Shown one piece after another: positions 5,594 to 7,772 of a DNA stretch of 7,772 nt. The position numbers and the translations under genes were made by a program. Every line of letters begins with the position of its first letter. Position 1 is the first letter of the stretch. This stretch comes from an uncultured Bacilli bacterium (lineage in GTDB: Bacteria; Bacillota_I; Bacilli_A; RF39; UBA660): contig CANQYA010000043.1 of NCBI GenBank assembly GCA_947627965.1, forward strand, positions 1 through 7,772, written 5' to 3'. The notes under the pieces were generated by a model. It was not told where the DNA came from and did not search any database. It saw only the letters and a program-made list of their open reading frames with translations.

Positions 5594-7652
5594 ATTATCG
5601 TATGCTAATATTAAGAAAAGTGTCAAAGATTATGCCATCTACTTTTTTACCCTTATTCTTGGTGTTGCAATTTTTTACGTATTTAATGCCCTTGATAGTC
5701 AAACTATTATGATGGATGTTTCTTCTTCAACCCAAGATTTAATTAGTCTTATGATGACTATCCTTTCTGGGGTAAGTGTCTTTGTCTCATTTATATTAGG
5801 ATTTTTAATTATTTATGCATCTAGATTTCTAATAAAAAAACGAAATAAAGAATTTGGGGTTTATTTAACTCTTGGTATGAGTAAAAGAAAAATATCATTA
5901 ATTTTATTTTTTGAAACACTATTTATTGGTATTATTTCCTTATTAGTAGGATTAGGTTTAGGAGTTATTTTATCTCAGTTTATGAGTTTAGTTGTTGCTA
6001 ATATGTTTGAGTCCAACCTTACTAAATTTGCTTTTGTATTCTCTTATAAAGCTTGCATTAAAACAATTATTTATTTTAGTATTATGTATTTAATTGTTAT
6101 GATTTTTAATACGATAAGCGTCAGTAAATGCAAATTAATTGATTTATTAAATGGGGCGAAAAAGAGCGAAGAAGTAAAATTAAAAAACCCTTATTTATGT
6201 ATAATTATCTTTATTATATCTTCAATTATATTAGGGAGAGCTTATTATATTGTTACTCATGACTTTCTTACTTTACAAGAAGTAAAAGATGCATTGAAAC
6301 CTATTATAATGGGTGCATTATCAACTTTTTTTATCTTTTGGTCTTTATCAGGATTACTTTTAAGAATTATCCAAAGTATCAAGAAGTATTATTATAAAGG
6401 ATTAAATAGTTTTATCCTAAGAGAGTTTAGTAATAAAATAAATACAACAGTATTTGGTGAGACAATTATTTGTTTAATGTTATTTGTAACAATATGCTTA
6501 TTATCTTCTTGTTTTACAGTAAAAAATTCTATGAATGCTAATATTAAAAAACTTGCTCCAGTAGATGCTATGTTTACAGTTAATATGAATATGGATAAAT
6601 ATTATGATAGATACAGGAATTATGGATACAATGATTATCAAATAAAAAATTCTCACTATACAGTTAAAGAAATGTTTAATTTATTTAATTTTGATATTAC
6701 TTCTTATTTTAAAGATTATATCGAAATAAATACTTATGCAACACCTGATTTAACTTTTAATCATACTTTAGGTTCAAAGTTAGATAGCATTAGGACACAA
6801 TTTCCATTTTTGGCTTATGATACAATGGAAACTATTATAAAAATTAGTGATTATAATAAAGTAGCAGAGTTCTATGGAATAAATGAATATTCTTTAAATG
6901 AAGATGAGTATATTATTGTTGCTGATTTTAAATCAATGGTTAATGTTAGAAATATTGCCCTTAAAAATAATGAAGTAATTAATTTATTCGGACATACTTT
7001 AAAACCTAAATATAATGAATGTCAAGATGGATTTTTAGAAATGTCTAGTCAACATATTAATACAGGAATTATATTAGTTGCTGATAATATTGTAAATGAA
7101 GAATATTTAGTTCAAAATTATTTGATAGGTAACTATAAAACCAAAAATAAAGAAGAAATAATAAAAATAGAAAATAATATTAATGAATTAGCTAAAAATT
7201 CAAAAACAAATTCTTATTTACTACCAACGGGATCTACTAAATTAGCTATTAAAGAAGCGACAGTAGGATTATCAGCAATGGTAACCTTTATAGGACTATA
7301 TTTAGGAATTATTTTCTTAATTAGTAGTTCAGCTATATTAGGACTAAAAGAATTATCAGAAAGTAGTGATAATAAAGAACGATATAAAGTTTTAAGAAAA
7401 ATTGGTACTGATGAAAAGTTAATTAATAAAGCTTTATTTAGACAAATTGCAATATTTTTTATTCTTCCTTTAGCTCTTGCTTTAATACATTCAATATTTG
7501 GAATTATGTTTGCAATTCAAGTGTTAGAAGTGTTTGGTAATGAAGAATTATTACCATCTATTATTACAACAGCAATTGTTCTAGTAATTATTTATGGAGG
7601 GTATTTATTAATTACATATTATTCAAGTAAAAATATTATAAAAGAAAGGTAA
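5580..7652 (+). CDS. bceB: BceB-type FtsX-domain permease of a peptide-antibiotic ABC transporter
   Basis: The 690-residue protein has the ten-helix layout of BceB: helix 1 at about 18-37, helices 2-4 at 57-82, 104-130 and 155-180 (first FtsX unit, containing FGVYLTLGMSKRKISLILF), helices 5-7 at 203-224, 241-264 and 292-313, then a large extracellular region at about 314-562. Helices 8-10 follow at 563-588, 620-645 and 658-682 (second FtsX unit, containing YKVLRKIGTDEKLINKALF). The big loop between helices 7 and 8 is the family hallmark and determines drug specificity. With the ATPase it is expected to free lipid II cycle intermediates from bound peptides such as bacitracin or lantibiotics, and to hold the kinase in a signalling complex. 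The start is ATG at 5580 or 5583, overlapping the ATPase stop by 14 or 11 bases. The extracellular part opens with a Tyr-rich stretch (Tyr at 341, 342, 345, 348, 350, 353, 360). It ends in KER-TAA and is followed by a terminator. Confidence 0.94.
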   Translation: MMLCKLSYANIKKSVKDYAIYFFTLILGVAIFYVFNALDSQTIMMDVSSSTQDLISLMMTILSGVSVFVSFILGFLIIYASRFLIKKRNKEFGVYLTLGMSKRKISLILFFETLFIGIISLLVGLGLGVILSQFMSLVVANMFESNLTKFAFVFSYKACIKTIIYFSIMYLIVMIFNTISVSKCKLIDLLNGAKKSEEVKLKNPYLCIIIFIISSIILGRAYYIVTHDFLTLQEVKDALKPIIMGALSTFFIFWSLSGLLLRIIQSIKKYYYKGLNSFILREFSNKINTTVFGETIICLMLFVTICLLSSCFTVKNSMNANIKKLAPVDAMFTVNMNMDKYYDRYRNYGYNDYQIKNSHYTVKEMFNLFNFDITSYFKDYIEINTYATPDLTFNHTLGSKLDSIRTQFPFLAYDTMETIIKISDYNKVAEFYGINEYSLNEDEYIIVADFKSMVNVRNIALKNNEVINLFGHTLKPKYNECQDGFLEMSSQHINTGIILVADNIVNEEYLVQNYLIGNYKTKNKEEIIKIENNINELAKNSKTNSYLLPTGSTKLAIKEATVGLSAMVTFIGLYLGIIFLISSSAILGLKELSESSDNKERYKVLRKIGTDEKLINKALFRQIAIFFILPLALALIHSIFGIMFAIQVLEVFGNEELLPSIITTAIVLVIIYGGYLLITYYSSKNIIKER

Positions 7653-7680
7653 GTAAAAATTTAGCTTATTCCTTTTTTTT
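7645..7680 (+). terminator. Intrinsic terminator closing the Bce module
   Basis: AAAGGTAAGT (7645-7654) pairs with GCTTA and CCTTT (7664-7675), with two bulged Ts at 7669-7670 and a nine-base loop. An eight-T tract runs from 7673 to 7680. The stem includes the permease stop codon TAA at 7650-7652. Confidence 0.65.
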
Positions 7681-7772
7681 ATTCAATTTTGTACTTATAA
7701 ATCAAAAAAATAAAATAATAAAAAAATAAGGGATTTCATCAAATTAAAGTAACAAAACGATAATAAATGTGT
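7681..7772. other. Right-edge A+T-rich stretch without a supported feature
   Basis: I see no start with a ribosome site, no promoter pair and no hairpin with a T-tract. On the minus strand one frame is open from the right edge to a TGA near 7740 (reading …YYRFVTLI), which could be the tail of a convergent gene, but ten codons are not evidence. Confidence 0.3.

Noticed and set aside
7681..7772. Tail of a convergent minus-strand gene at the right edge
   Set aside because: An open stretch of about ten codons ending in TGA is expected by chance; there is no domain signal and no terminator for it.
1..7772. CRISPR array, tRNA/rRNA, insertion sequence or riboswitch
   Set aside because: I saw no regularly spaced repeats, no cloverleaf or rRNA-like segment, no transposase or terminal repeats, and leaders are too short (about 15-30 bases) for known riboswitches.

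Overview
The window looks like chromosome of a very A+T-rich Bacillota (low-GC Gram-positive) bacterium, probably one of the small-genome, gut-type Bacilli or an Erysipelotrichia/RF39-like relative. The evidence is the extreme A+T bias, purine-rich AAGG-type Shine-Dalgarno sites, sigma-A-like promoters, T-tract intrinsic terminators and a Firmicutes-specific antibiotic-resistance module. TGA is a genuine stop (it ends the response regulator at 3721-3723) and Trp is TGG, so this is the standard bacterial code, not the Mycoplasma code. The lineage is inference; no rRNA or other phylogenetic marker is present.

Left part (1-1583): the window opens inside a plus-strand gene for an MmcQ/YjbR-type domain fused to an EVE/PUA-like domain. 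Its true start lies off the left edge. It converges on a minus-strand DUF368 membrane protein, the PopT family of undecaprenyl-phosphate translocases. A plus-strand terminator hairpin appears to be built into the last codons of the DUF368 gene.

Middle (1584-2980): a divergent promoter region drives a two-gene plus-strand operon. It encodes a 36-residue acidic microprotein, whose stop overlaps the start of a 375-residue soluble protein that I do not recognise. The unit has a near-consensus promoter on the left and a clear intrinsic terminator on the right, so it is a self-contained transcription unit of unknown function and the best candidate for something undescribed.

Right part (2981-7680): a complete Bce-type peptide-antibiotic sensing and detoxification module in the order response regulator, intramembrane-sensing histidine kinase, ABC ATPase, ten-helix FtsX-type permease. 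The kinase start overlaps the regulator stop (ATGA), and the permease start overlaps the ATPase stop. A palindrome TTACA-AAAA-TGTAA, matching the BceR-type operator as I recall it, sits directly upstream of the regulator promoter. A one-mismatch copy, TTACT-AAAT-TGTAA, sits before the ATPase gene inside a 13-bp stem-loop that starts at the kinase stop codon. The likely logic is that the permease-ATPase complex senses and relieves a drug bound to a lipid II cycle intermediate, the kinase reads transporter activity, and the regulator activates both its own promoter and that of the transporter. PopT, on the other side of the unknown operon, acts in the same undecaprenyl-phosphate cycle. A terminator closes the module, and the last ~90 bases hold nothing I can support.
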